Below, piece by piece: positions 1-8,080 of a stretch of DNA of 64,000 nucleotides (positions are counted from its first letter, which is position 1; every line of letters starts with the position of its first letter). Position numbers and translations under genes: made by a program. The DNA comes from QHXQ01 sp963788965. Its GTDB lineage: Bacteria > Acidobacteriota > Blastocatellia > Pyrinomonadales > Pyrinomonadaceae. Where the stretch lies: positions 1,054,001 to 1,118,000 of the forward strand of contig CAWBIK010000006.1 of the NCBI GenBank assembly GCA_963788965.1, in the 5' to 3' direction. The notes under the pieces are model-generated. The model was not told the origin of the DNA, did not search any database, and was given only the letters and a program-made list of their open reading frames with translations.

Positions 1-930
1 GTCAGCACGCGCCTGCCGGGCGCGGGGCGGCGCGTCAGTATTCTCGGCGTCCCGCTCGGCTTCGGCAGCAGTCTTGCGGGCGTCGATCTCGGCCCGGCCG
101 CCATGCGCGTGGCCCGGCTCAATCAACGCATCGCGCAACTCGGTTATGAAGTGCGCGACCTCGGCGACATGCGGATCGAACGTCCGCAACAGCCGCCGCC
201 CAATGAGAAGGCGAAGTATCTGCCGGAGATCAACGCGGCGTGCGAAGCACTGGCGCTTGAAGTGCAGACCATCATGCACGCGGGCGAGTTGCCGATCATA
301 TTGGGTGGCGATCACGCCATCGCCATCGGCTCGGTCGCGGGCGTCGCGGCCGTGCAGCGCGAACAACAACAAGCAATCGGCCTGATCTGGTTCGACGCGC
401 ACGCCGACATGAACACGCCGGAGACAACACAGTCGGGCAACATCCACGGCATGCCGCTCGCCGCGTTGCTCGGTTACGGGCCGAAGGAGTTGACACACGT
501 TGCGGGCTTTGCGCCGAAGGTCGAACCGCGTTACTGCGCACACGTCGGCGGGCGCGACATCGATCCGCCGGAGCGCGAATTGATCAAGCGGCTGGGCATG
601 CGCTTCTTCACGATGCGCGAGATCGACGAACGCGGCATGAGCGCGTGTATGGATGAGGCGATTGCGCTGGCGGCTCAAGCGCCCGGCGGTTATCACGTCA
701 CGCTCGACGTAGACGCGCTCGACCCCGGCGATGCGCCCGGCTCAGGCACGGTTGTGCGCGGCGGGCTGACCTACCGCGAGGCTCATCTCGGCATGGAGAA
801 GATCGCCGACGCGGGCGGCATGATCTCGCTCGAAGTGGTCGAGATCAACACCGCGCTCGACAGCCACAACCGCACCGCCGAACTCGGCGTCGAGTTGATC
901 CTATCGGCACTGGGCAAGACAATACTTTGA
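1..930 (+). CDS. rocF: Arginase (ureohydrolase family), 5' end outside the window
   Basis: Arginase hydrolyses L-arginine to ornithine and urea in the cytoplasm using a binuclear Mn centre. The frame is open from base 1 and already reads ILGVPLGFGSS followed by GVDLGP, the normal N-terminal arginase strand and loop, so the real start lies just left of the window. The metal ligands are present: GGDH near base 304, DAHAD near 394 and DVDALD near 706. The C-terminal SLEVVEIN segment matches the family's conserved glutamate strand. Agmatinase or formiminoglutamase are alternatives, but GGLTYRE after the last metal motif favours arginase. A heptamer-repeat hairpin follows directly and may end the transcript. 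Confidence 0.88.
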   Translation, partial: VSTRLPGAGRRVSILGVPLGFGSSLAGVDLGPAAMRVARLNQRIAQLGYEVRDLGDMRIERPQQPPPNEKAKYLPEINAACEALALEVQTIMHAGELPIILGGDHAIAIGSVAGVAAVQREQQQAIGLIWFDAHADMNTPETTQSGNIHGMPLAALLGYGPKELTHVAGFAPKVEPRYCAHVGGRDIDPPERELIKRLGMRFFTMREIDERGMSACMDEAIALAAQAPGGYHVTLDVDALDPGDAPGSGTVVRGGLTYREAHLGMEKIADAGGMISLEVVEINTALDSHNRTAELGVELILSALGKTIL

Positions 931-935
931 AGGCC

Positions 936-1009
936 GTGAATCGTGAACCGTGAATCGTGAATAGATAAAGACAGTTCTTTCTATTCACGATTTACGATTC
1001 ACGATTCAC
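936..1009. repeat. Heptamer-repeat hairpin between rocF and ddl
   Basis: Two 29-base arms (936-964 and 981-1009) are inverted copies with only two mismatches around a 16-base loop. Each arm is a tandem run of the 7-mer GTGAATC or its complement, with small variations. A short T-run follows the right arm, so it could act as a terminator for rocF, and the ddl ribosome-binding site comes just after it. Confidence 0.85.
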
Positions 1010-1026
1010 TTTTTCAGGAGACTTCT

Positions 1027-2160
1027 TTGACGAAAAAATTGCGAGTCGGTGTGGTGTTCGGTGGGCGGTCGGGCGAGCACGAGATATCGGTGCGGTCGGC
1101 GGGTGCTGTGATCGAGGCGCTGGACGAGGCGAAATACGAGGTCGTACCGATCACGATCACGAAAGCGGGGCGTTGGTTGTCGCCGGCCGAATCGGCTGGC
1201 TTGCTGCCGGAACACGCGGCGCAACGTTTGTCGAAAGACGTGGGACGCAACACAGAGGCGCTCGCCGTGGTCGGCGATCCGTCGCGCTCAGGTTTGGTCG
1301 CGTTCGATGCGAATAACCGGCACGCACCCGCGCGTCCGCTCGACGTGATCTTCCCCGTCATGCATGGCACGTTCGGCGAAGACGGCACGATTCAAGGTCT
1401 GCTTGAGATGGCGGGCGTGCCTTATGTCGGTTGCGGCGTGCTCGCATCGTCGTGCGGGATGGACAAGGTTGCGATGAAGTCGTTGTTTCGCGACGCGGGC
1501 TTGCCGCTCTGTGATTATGTGTGGTTTCTGCGCGCGGAATGGGAGCGCGACCGCGCGGGTGTGTTGCGTCGGATCGCGCGCAAACTTGGCTTCCCGGTCT
1601 TCGTCAAGCCAGCGAACCTCGGCTCGTCAGTCGGCATCTCGAAGGCGACGGACAAGCGCACGCTCGCGGACGCAATCGATCTGGCGGCGCGCTACGACCG
1701 CAAGTTGATCGTCGAAGAAGGTTTGGACGCGCGCGAGATCGAGTGCGCCGTACTTGGCAACGACGAGCCGGAGGCGAGCCTGCCGGGCGAGTATGTCGTG
1801 TATGACCAGCAGGGCGCGTTCCTCGATTATACGGAGAAGTACAGCAACACGGGGCACGTCGAGTTTGTCGTGCCTGCGCCGATCAACAAGACCCTGACGG
1901 AACGAATCCGCCGCATGGCGCTGCAAGCCTTCAAAGCAATTGACGGCGCAGGCTTCGCGCGCGTTGATTTTTTTCTGCGCCGTGATAACGGCGTGCTGCT
2001 CATCAACGAGTTGAATACGTGCCCCGGTCTGACGGAAGTGTCCGGCTTCCCGAAGATGTGGGCCGCCACAGGTCAACCGTTCCCGCAAGTGCTCGACCGC
2101 TTGATCGAACTCGCCCTCGAACGCCATCAAGACAAAGCGCGCAACGAGACAAGTCTATAA
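1027..2160 (+). CDS. ddl: D-alanine--D-alanine ligase
   Basis: An ATP-grasp ligase of 377 residues that joins two D-alanines for peptidoglycan precursor synthesis in the cytoplasm. The N-terminal GGRSGEHEIS motif, the VMHGTFGEDGT-IQG segment, the ATP-binding VFVKPANLGSSVG loop and the C-terminal LINELNTCPGLT metal- and substrate-binding motif are all intact. Length is at the upper end for the family. The start is a TTG at 1027, preceded by CAGGAGA at a good distance; no ATG or GTG nearby would preserve the N-terminal strand. It lies between two repeat hairpins and probably forms its own transcript. Confidence 0.95.
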   Translation: MTKKLRVGVVFGGRSGEHEISVRSAGAVIEALDEAKYEVVPITITKAGRWLSPAESAGLLPEHAAQRLSKDVGRNTEALAVVGDPSRSGLVAFDANNRHAPARPLDVIFPVMHGTFGEDGTIQGLLEMAGVPYVGCGVLASSCGMDKVAMKSLFRDAGLPLCDYVWFLRAEWERDRAGVLRRIARKLGFPVFVKPANLGSSVGISKATDKRTLADAIDLAARYDRKLIVEEGLDAREIECAVLGNDEPEASLPGEYVVYDQQGAFLDYTEKYSNTGHVEFVVPAPINKTLTERIRRMALQAFKAIDGAGFARVDFFLRRDNGVLLINELNTCPGLTEVSGFPKMWAATGQPFPQVLDRLIELALERHQDKARNETSL

Positions 2161-2170
2161 GAACATGAAG

Positions 2171-2220
2171 CATGATGGCTGATGAACAGAAGACATTGCT
2201 TCTATTCATCAGCCATCATG
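2171..2220. repeat. Inverted-repeat hairpin after ddl
   Basis: The 22-base arms 2171-2192 and 2199-2220 pair with one mismatch around a six-base loop. The arm contains two 7-base units (GATGGCT, GATGAAC). It lies between the convergent ddl and DUF3179 genes, ending just before the DUF3179 stop, and could serve as a shared terminator. Confidence 0.75.
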
Positions 2221-2231
2221 CTGCCTTTCTT

Positions 2232-3512
2232 TTAACGCGTGCCCGCGTTGTAGAGCGTCGTGTTGGGATTATAGGTGTGCCAGTCGAACCAGTAGTCGAG
2301 TAGCACCGGGACTTGTTTGAGTTGCCGGCCGGCGAACGAGCCGGACACGGCGCGGCCGGTGAAATTCCACTCGCTGCCGGTCGCGGCGTCGAGCAAAAGT
2401 AGCGGGCTGTGATCGGTGTCGCCTGACGATTTGCGTGCGAAGAACTCGACGGCGCGACCGTCGAGTGTGCGCTCGAACGCACGCACCGAACGCTTGTCGT
2501 CGCCGACGACGAGCAAGATAGGTGTCCCGGCAATCGTGTCGTTGATCGGACTTTGCGCGACGAGCAGCGGCATCGGGTAAGCCTTCGCCTTACCGTTGAG
2601 CGTGAGGCCGGCGACCAGCGTGCGTTGGGCCGTGGACGCGTCGCTATCGTTCGTGGCGACGGGCACGCGTCGCATGCGTTCTTCCCAGTCGGCCTTAGCA
2701 TACTGGCCCGCCTGTGCAGTGTGCGGGTCCGGCCGCAAGACGCGCCCCGCCGGTTGTTCGCTGCGCCACGTGGCGAACGTCAGTTCATCGTGCAGGATGG
2801 GTTGCAGGCGCGCGCCTTTGAGCGGGCCGAGGATGGCTTCGCCCGTCACCTGTTGCCACCACGAGCCTGTCTCGTCGTCGCGCATGATGAAGTTTTGATT
2901 ATTGATGCCCGCCAGACGGAAGTGCAACTGCCGCCCGTTGACCGTCGTTGCCCACACCAGACCGGTGTGACAGAGCGTTCAATAAGTGGCGACGAGCGGC
3001 GTGCCGCCGACCGTGTCCGCGACCAGATGATGATAAGCCATCAAGCGCACAGGATAAGCCGCCGCTTCGCCGTTCAGTTGTACCGCAAGCACCATGTCCG
3101 TAGCGGCGACGAAGTCGGCCTCGGCCACGCGCGCATAAGCCGCGTCGGGCAAGGGCCGAAACATCCACTCGAAATGATTCTGCCGCGCGAGCCACGCCAT
3201 GCCGCAGACGAGCGCGAGTGCCAGCACGAGCAGCGACTTGCGCCACCAACGCCGCGCCCCACGCCATAATCCGAAACTCAGCAACGCGACGAGGACCACT
3301 AACACGATGGTCAAGAGCGGCGACCATGTGCGCAGGGTGTAAGAGAGCGATAGGCTCGCTTGCGTCTGCGGCCGGAATGGTTGAATCAACCACGCGGGCG
3401 TGAACACCAGCGCCAATGCTGCGATGACCAGCACAGGCAGGACGAGCCATGCGAGCAGCCGACCGCGCCGGGTTGGCCGTGGCAATGTAGGGGCAGCAAG
3501 TTGTGTGGTCAT
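2232..3512 (-). CDS. DUF3179 membrane protein with in-frame TGA (candidate selenoprotein)
   Basis: One uninterrupted frame of about 426 residues runs from ATG 3512 to 2232 except for a single TGA at 2981-2979 (codon 178). The N-terminus has three hydrophobic segments (about residues 20-40, 62-80 and 92-108). A DUF3179 domain follows: ADTVGGTPLVATY, then the TGA, then TLCHTG and later DETGSWWQQVTGEAI. In my knowledge of this family the equivalent site reads Y-C-P-L-C-N-T-G, so the TGA replaces the first Cys of the C-x-x-C motif. A second, Cys-less copy of the fold occupies the C-terminal third. Nine bases after the TGA is a six-base-pair hairpin with a GGUCU loop, like a bacterial SECIS. The alternatives are a nonsense mutation or a sequencing substitution. 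The function of the family is unknown. Confidence 0.75.
2953..2969 (-). promoter_or_regulatory. SECIS-like hairpin after the DUF3179 TGA
   Basis: In the transcript CACACC (2969-2964) pairs perfectly with GGUGUG (2958-2953) around the five-base loop GGUCU. Nine bases separate the TGA from the stem and fifteen from the loop. Bacterial SECIS elements carry a G, usually GU, at the start of the apical loop for SelB binding; the E. coli fdhF loop also contains GGUCU. The spacing is two or three bases shorter than in fdhF. The lower stem can be extended by GCU with GGC across a four-base bulge. This is a pattern match only. Confidence 0.5.
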
Positions 3513-3527
3513 GCTTGTTATTGTTTG

Positions 3528-4430
3528 TCAGGTTGCGTAATGAGCATAGACGGTTTTTACTTTGTCGAGAAAGTTGCGCCGGTCCACAACGTAGTAAAGC
3601 TTGACAGGCGCGTCGCCGCCGGTCAGGTCCTCGATCACTTTTTCGAGTGCTTCAAACTGATCGCCTGCGGCCGCATCGTGCGCCGCGAGATAACCCGCGT
3701 GGCGCAGACGGCGGACAAGTTCGTGCAGCGTGAGCCGCCCGTCCATCGTCAACCCGCCATGCGCGTGCGAACGACTGACGAGGTATTGCACGAGCAGCGC
3801 ATCATGATAGAGCGGCGGCGCAAGAAAGAGGCGCGCGCCGTCGCGCTCCCAACCGGCTTCGAGCCGTTGTGAACGACGCACGGCCCGCAAGCCGTCGAAC
3901 GTTGCGGCCCAATCGGTCTTAGGCTCGTTGCGTTCGAGATAAGCGCGCGTCGCGTTGAGTAGCCACGCGTCATCTGTGAAGTCGAGCGTGCGGCCCAGAT
4001 CGTCGAGCCACGCGAAGAAGATCGCGCGGCGCGTGGATCGAACTTCGAGCAGCAAGAACTGATCGTCAGTCTTCGGCAGCGATTTAACGAGGGCGCGGCG
4101 TGGTGCGTCTGCCGCTTTGACGCCTTCGATGCGGTAGGTGTCGAAGCGCGCGTGCCAACGTTTGGCGGCATTGCAATAAGGACAGCGCGGGTGTTTCTCA
4201 TCGCTGTCGAAGTAGGGGCGAACGGGCGCGGGCGCGGTCAACTCGGCGACGGTCGGGGCGTGACGCTTGATCTCGGTATAGGCGGTGCGCGGCGCAAGGC
4301 GCATCTGCTTGGTGAACAGATCGAAGATGCACGCGAGACACAGCAATCGCGTGTATTCCGCGACCGTGCCCGGTGGAAATGCGCTTACGTCCAACTCGAT
4401 CTTTTTCTTAGTCGCTGCCGGCATGTCCAT
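3528..4430 (-). CDS. Conserved-looking protein of unknown function with a CPYC motif
   Basis: A soluble, charged protein of 300 residues (or 298 from the second ATG at 4424). I do not recognise a family. Visible features are a lysine cluster at the N-terminus, an LCLACIF segment near residue 32, and a CPYC pair near residue 84, a possible zinc or redox site. The rest is mixed helix and strand with no signal peptide or membrane span. It ends 16 bases upstream of the DUF3179 gene on the same strand, so the two may be co-transcribed. Codon use and length argue for a real gene. Confidence 0.7.
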   Translation of the reverse strand: MDMPAATKKKIELDVSAFPPGTVAEYTRLLCLACIFDLFTKQMRLAPRTAYTEIKRHAPTVAELTAPAPVRPYFDSDEKHPRCPYCNAAKRWHARFDTYRIEGVKAADAPRRALVKSLPKTDDQFLLLEVRSTRRAIFFAWLDDLGRTLDFTDDAWLLNATRAYLERNEPKTDWAATFDGLRAVRRSQRLEAGWERDGARLFLAPPLYHDALLVQYLVSRSHAHGGLTMDGRLTLHELVRRLRHAGYLAAHDAAAGDQFEALEKVIEDLTGGDAPVKLYYVVDRRNFLDKVKTVYAHYAT

Positions 4431-4453
4431 ATCTTACACGACGATAAGAGGAA

Positions 4454-4531
4454 GATTAACCACACAGGCACGAAGATACGAACGGGACTGTCTAATCTTT
4501 CTTTGTGGCTTTCGTGTCTTTGTGGTTAATC
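4454..4531. repeat. Imperfect inverted repeat before tsaC
   Basis: The left end begins GATTAACCACA and the right end closes with its complement TGTGGTTAATC. The interior carries irregular repeats of a CTTTGTGG/CTTTCGTG type unit. It lies in the divergent intergenic region between the CPYC protein and tsaC and belongs with the other short-tandem-repeat hairpins in this window, though its period is less regular. Confidence 0.55.
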
Positions 4532-4545
4532 GCGGCGTTGGCATA

Positions 4546-5168
4546 ATGACCTTGATGATTATCGCTAACAGTCATGATGCACATGCGCGGGCTGCTGCGG
4601 CTGTGGCGGCGGGCGACATTATCGCGTTTCGCACGGACACGCTTTATGGGTTGGGCGTTGACCCGTTCAACCGCGCGGCAGTTGATTCGTTGCGTGCGTT
4701 GAAGGGTAGGGAAGATAACAAGCCGGTGCTGGTCGTCGTCGGCGACACGGAGGCGGCCGGTCGTTTCGTGACGAACAGATCAAGACTGTTCGAGACGTTG
4801 GCCACAAAACTTTGGCCGGGCGCGCTCACGCTGGTTGTTAATGCGCGGCCCGAAGTGCCGGCAGAGTTGACGGCGCACACGGGCACGATTGGTGTGCGCT
4901 TGCCGCCGACGAAGATGTGCGTGCGCTTGTGCGCGCGTGCGGTGGGGCGTTGACGGCGACGAGCGCGAATCGTGCGGGGCAAGCGCCGGCCCGTAACGCT
5001 GCCGAGGTGGCGGCAGCGTTTCCGACCGGCCTCGCGCTTATCATCGATGACGGGCCGGCGTCGAGCGTCGAGCCTTCGACCGTCGTAGATGTAAGCGGCA
5101 CAGAGCCGCTCTTGATCCGGGCAGGCGTTGTGTCGTGGGTTGAGATAGAACGCGCGCTTACTGTGTGA
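4546..5168 (+). CDS. tsaC: Threonylcarbamoyl-AMP synthase (YrdC/Sua5 domain), one frameshift
   Basis: Makes L-threonylcarbamoyl-AMP for the t6A tRNA modification; TsaB and a RimI-like protein are encoded 10 kb downstream. The N-terminal half (AAVAAGDIIAFRTDTLYGLG, then KGREDNKP and LWPGALTLVV) is in one frame. The C-terminal half (RACGGALTATSANRAG, then STVVDVSG) is in another. The switch is near 4905, where CCGGCC appears to have become CCGCC, a one-base loss. With the base restored the product is about 207 residues, normal for the short YrdC type. The start is ATG 4546, or possibly ATG 4555. The 3' end overlaps the convergent solute-binding protein gene by 11 bases. The gene is normally essential, so a sequence error is likely. 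Confidence 0.85.
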
Positions 5169-6798
5169 CGGTCACGTTGCGCATGAAACTCCAATCGCCG
5201 CCGGGGGGCATCTGCGTGTTGCTCACGGTCTTGCGCGCGACGATCATGTTGTTGGCATACCAGAGCGGCAGCGTGGGCATCTCGCGGCTGATGAGTTCCT
5301 GCGCCTGCGCGTAGAGCCCGCGCGCTTGCTCGCGGTCGGCGGTGTTGACGGCTTCGCCAAGAATTTTATCGAGTGCGTGATTGTCGTAACGGCTGCGGTT
5401 GAAGTTGCCGCCTTTCAGATGTGTGAACAGGTCGCGTAAGAAGATCGGGTCTTGATTGCCGCCGACCCAACGCCCTGCGGTCAGTTGATACTGCCCGTTC
5501 ACCTGTGCCTCGCGCAACGTGTTGTCTTCAAGCGTCTCGATGGAGACGGGCAAACCCACCTCTTGCAGTTGATTCTGGATCACGCCCGCGTACTGGCGCA
5601 CGACCACATTGCTCGCGGAGATTTTGAAGACGAGCGGCTTATCAAGACGCATGCGCGGGCCTTGACCGTCGGGGTCGCGCAGGTTCGCTTCGTCGAGTAG
5701 TTGGCGGGCACGAGCGGGATCATAATTGTAGACGACGCCTTGATTGTAAGCCCACGATTCAGGCGGAACTATCGAGTGGGCCACGCGCGCCTGCCCTTGC
5801 AACAAGTTCTTCACGATGCTCTCGCGGTCAATCGCATAAGCGATGGCTTGGCGTACACGCGCATCTGTCAATGGTGCGCTCTGCGTGTTGAAGCCGAGCC
5901 ACTGGACGTTCGTGCCGGGACTCTGCTCGATCTTCAAATTCGGATTGCGCGCGAGACCCACGTAAGCATCGGGCGAGAGCGCCGTGTTGATGGCCATGTC
6001 AACGCGGCCGCTGCTCAATTCGGCCTGCTGCGTGTTGGCATCGCGCAGGACTTTCACCTGAATTTGTTTGATATTCGGCGTGCCTTCCCAGTAAGCATCA
6101 TTGGCTGCCATCTCGACGACTTCCTGCGCTTCGTTCCAACTGACGAACTTGAACGGGCCTGTGCCGAGCGGCTTTTGCGCCTGCGTCTCGAACGTGCCTT
6201 CGGGGATGATGGCGATGGGGATCAGGTTGGCGAAGAGTTCGAGCCACGGCTTGCGTAGATGAAAGACGAGCGTGCGCGCGTCGGGCGTGTCAATCGAGGT
6301 GATGTAGCGTTGCTTGTTCGCGCCCGTGCCTTCATAGAAGGAGGTGGCCTTCGTATAGTCGGACGCGATCAACTTCTCGAAGGTGTACTTGGCGTCGGTC
6401 GAAGTGAGCGGCTTGCCGTCGTGGAACTTCACGTTGTCGTGCAGCGTGAAGGTGACGGTCAGACCGTCGGGCGCGGTCTGCACGTTCTCGGCCAGTTCGG
6501 GCACGTAGTCGAGCCGTTCGTTTTTGCGCATCAACGAATTGAACATCAACTGGCGAAACCGCTCGCTCGAAGCGTCGAACCCTTTAAGCGGGTCGAGCGT
6601 CTTCGGGCTGGACTCCAACGTCATGACGAAGGCGCTGCCGCGCTTGGTACAAGCGGGCAACAAGCAGAAGAGGATGAACAATAGGCAGATGAAGGGAATG
6701 CGGAATGCGGAATGCGGAATGCGGAATAGAAGCCGGAGTTTTGTCAATCCGCAATCCGCAATCTGCAATCCGCAATCGGTTCGGCCTACTGTCTGCAT
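5158..6798 (-). CDS. Oligopeptide/nickel-type ABC solute-binding lipoprotein (SBP_bac_5)
   Basis: An extracytoplasmic substrate-binding protein of an ABC importer, about 546 residues. It has a lipobox LLPAC with the lipidated Cys near residue 50, and family hallmarks such as TLDPLKGFDA, DNVKFHDGKPLTSTDAKYTFE and LTDARVRQAIAYAIDRESIV. ATG 6798 overlaps the nagZ stop as TGATG and sits behind a GGAGG, so translational coupling to nagZ is likely. The pre-lipobox region is very long because it is translated through a heptamer-repeat hairpin, giving periodic peptides; TTG 6747 would give a 33-residue signal. No permease or ATPase genes are adjacent. Its pairing with NagZ suggests a muropeptide or other peptide substrate, which is inference. 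Confidence 0.88.
   Translation of the reverse strand: MQTVGRTDCGLQIADCGLTKLRLLFRIPHSAFRIPFICLLFILFCLLPACTKRGSAFVMTLESSPKTLDPLKGFDASSERFRQLMFNSLMRKNERLDYVPELAENVQTAPDGLTVTFTLHDNVKFHDGKPLTSTDAKYTFEKLIASDYTKATSFYEGTGANKQRYITSIDTPDARTLVFHLRKPWLELFANLIPIAIIPEGTFETQAQKPLGTGPFKFVSWNEAQEVVEMAANDAYWEGTPNIKQIQVKVLRDANTQQAELSSGRVDMAINTALSPDAYVGLARNPNLKIEQSPGTNVQWLGFNTQSAPLTDARVRQAIAYAIDRESIVKNLLQGQARVAHSIVPPESWAYNQGVVYNYDPARARQLLDEANLRDPDGQGPRMRLDKPLVFKISASNVVVRQYAGVIQNQLQEVGLPVSIETLEDNTLREAQVNGQYQLTAGRWVGGNQDPIFLRDLFTHLKGGNFNRSRYDNHALDKILGEAVNTADREQARGLYAQAQELISREMPTLPLWYANNMIVARKTVSNTQMPPGGDWSFMRNVTVTQ
6696..6779. repeat. Heptamer-repeat hairpin inside the 5' end of the solute-binding protein gene
   Basis: Plus-strand 6696-6727 is a tandem run of GCGGAAT and 6746-6779 a tandem run of AATCCGC with one variant unit. 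The arms are imperfectly complementary, with about one mismatch per unit. The array is read through in frame, so it encodes part of the signal peptide. Confidence 0.8.
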
Positions 6799-7982
6799 CA
6801 AATTTTGCCTCCGTATGTGTAGTTGAGTTTGTTGTTGAGTTGCACGACTTCATCTGAGAGTTGTTGCAGGTACGCGGCGTCGAAGGGGAGCGGCGGCTGC
6901 GCCAACGCCTTGAAGGCGGCGATGCGATTGAGTGAAGCATCGATGCGTTCTTCCGTAAGCGTGTGGTCGCGCGCCGCTTGCAGCAACGCATCATAGCCGC
7001 GCCGGATCAGTTCCGGGCGCGCGCAGATGAGCAGCATGTCTTCGCCGGCTTCGATGCCGAGTCGCACGGCCTCTTCGATCTGATAGTGACGCGCAATCGC
7101 GCCCATCTCCATGTCGTCGGTGACGACGAGTCCTTGATAGCCGAGTTCTTCGCGCAAGAGGCGCGTGACGATCTCGTGATTGATCGAGGCCGGCACAAAG
7201 CGCCCGCCGGCCGTGCCGCGATGTATGTCTATGTTAGGGAAGCCGCCGTGGCTGACCATCACGGCGCGCACCATGTTGTCTTCGCGTTGAAACAGTTCGA
7301 TATAGGGCGCGAGGTCTTGCGCGATCAGGTCGTCGTGAGTGAGTTGGATGATCGGCATCTCGTCATGCGAATCAACCTCGCCCGCGCCGATGCCGGGGAA
7401 ATGCTTGGCGCAACCGAGCAGTCCCGTGCCTTGCAAGCCGCGCAGATAGACCATCGTGTAGCCCAACACCTCGCCGGGCGAACGACCGTATGAGCGCGAA
7501 TAGAGGCCGTTTGATAACAGGTCGCGGTCGTCGGTCATGATCGACATGACCGGCGCGAAATTCATGTTGAAGCCGAGCCGGCGCAGGACTTCGCCGGTGA
7601 TGCGACCGAGCGCGCGCGCCGCCGCCAGATCGCCGTGCTGGCGAATGGTGCGCGCCGACGGCATGGGCGTGCAGATTTTGCGTAGGCGATCAACGAGGCC
7701 GCCCTCTTGGTCGATGCCTAACAGCGGTTCGACCGGCAAGCTTGCACGAACGGCGTCGAGCAGTCCGCGCAGTTGCAACGGTGTGGCGACGTTGCGCCCG
7801 AAGATGATCACACCGCCCGGCGTGATCTCTTTGACGAGCGCGCGCACGTCTGCGTCGAACTCAGTGCCGGGCAACCCTATGTAGAGCAGTTGGCCGATCT
7901 TTTGTTCGAGCGGGAGCGCCAGCAGTGCGTCGGTGATGCGCGCGCGCGCCATCTGTGCGTCGGGTTGATCGGAGATATGCAT
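6798..7982 (-). CDS. nagZ: Beta-N-acetylhexosaminidase (GH3), NagZ-like
   Basis: A glycoside hydrolase family 3 enzyme of 394 residues that removes N-acetylglucosamine from anhydro-muropeptides in cell-wall recycling. The (beta/alpha)8 domain shows LLGIDQEGGLVDRL, then KHFPGIGAGEVDSH, whose Asp-Ser-His supplies the mobile catalytic His loop, then GLVVTDDMEMGAI with the nucleophile Asp. The loop has Ile where many NagZ have His (PGHG), a tolerated variation. There is no signal peptide, so it is cytoplasmic. The C-terminus is extended by about 40 residues. The stop overlaps the start of the solute-binding protein gene, forming a two-gene unit. Confidence 0.9.
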   Translation of the reverse strand: MHISDQPDAQMARARITDALLALPLEQKIGQLLYIGLPGTEFDADVRALVKEITPGGVIIFGRNVATPLQLRGLLDAVRASLPVEPLLGIDQEGGLVDRLRKICTPMPSARTIRQHGDLAAARALGRITGEVLRRLGFNMNFAPVMSIMTDDRDLLSNGLYSRSYGRSPGEVLGYTMVYLRGLQGTGLLGCAKHFPGIGAGEVDSHDEMPIIQLTHDDLIAQDLAPYIELFQREDNMVRAVMVSHGGFPNIDIHRGTAGGRFVPASINHEIVTRLLREELGYQGLVVTDDMEMGAIARHYQIEEAVRLGIEAGEDMLLICARPELIRRGYDALLQAARDHTLTEERIDASLNRIAAFKALAQPPLPFDAAYLQQLSDEVVQLNNKLNYTYGGKI

Positions 7983-8080
7983 GGGTTAACCAGTGGGGCG
8001 GGCAGGCAACAAGCCGACTCCGCCGCGTCTGCTCGGTAATTGATGCGCGATACGCGGCGGCCGGTTGGGTGTCGTTTTAT

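Noticed and set aside
6696..6779. CRISPR-like array
   Set aside because: Units are 7 bp without unique spacers and form an inverted pair, and no cas genes are present.
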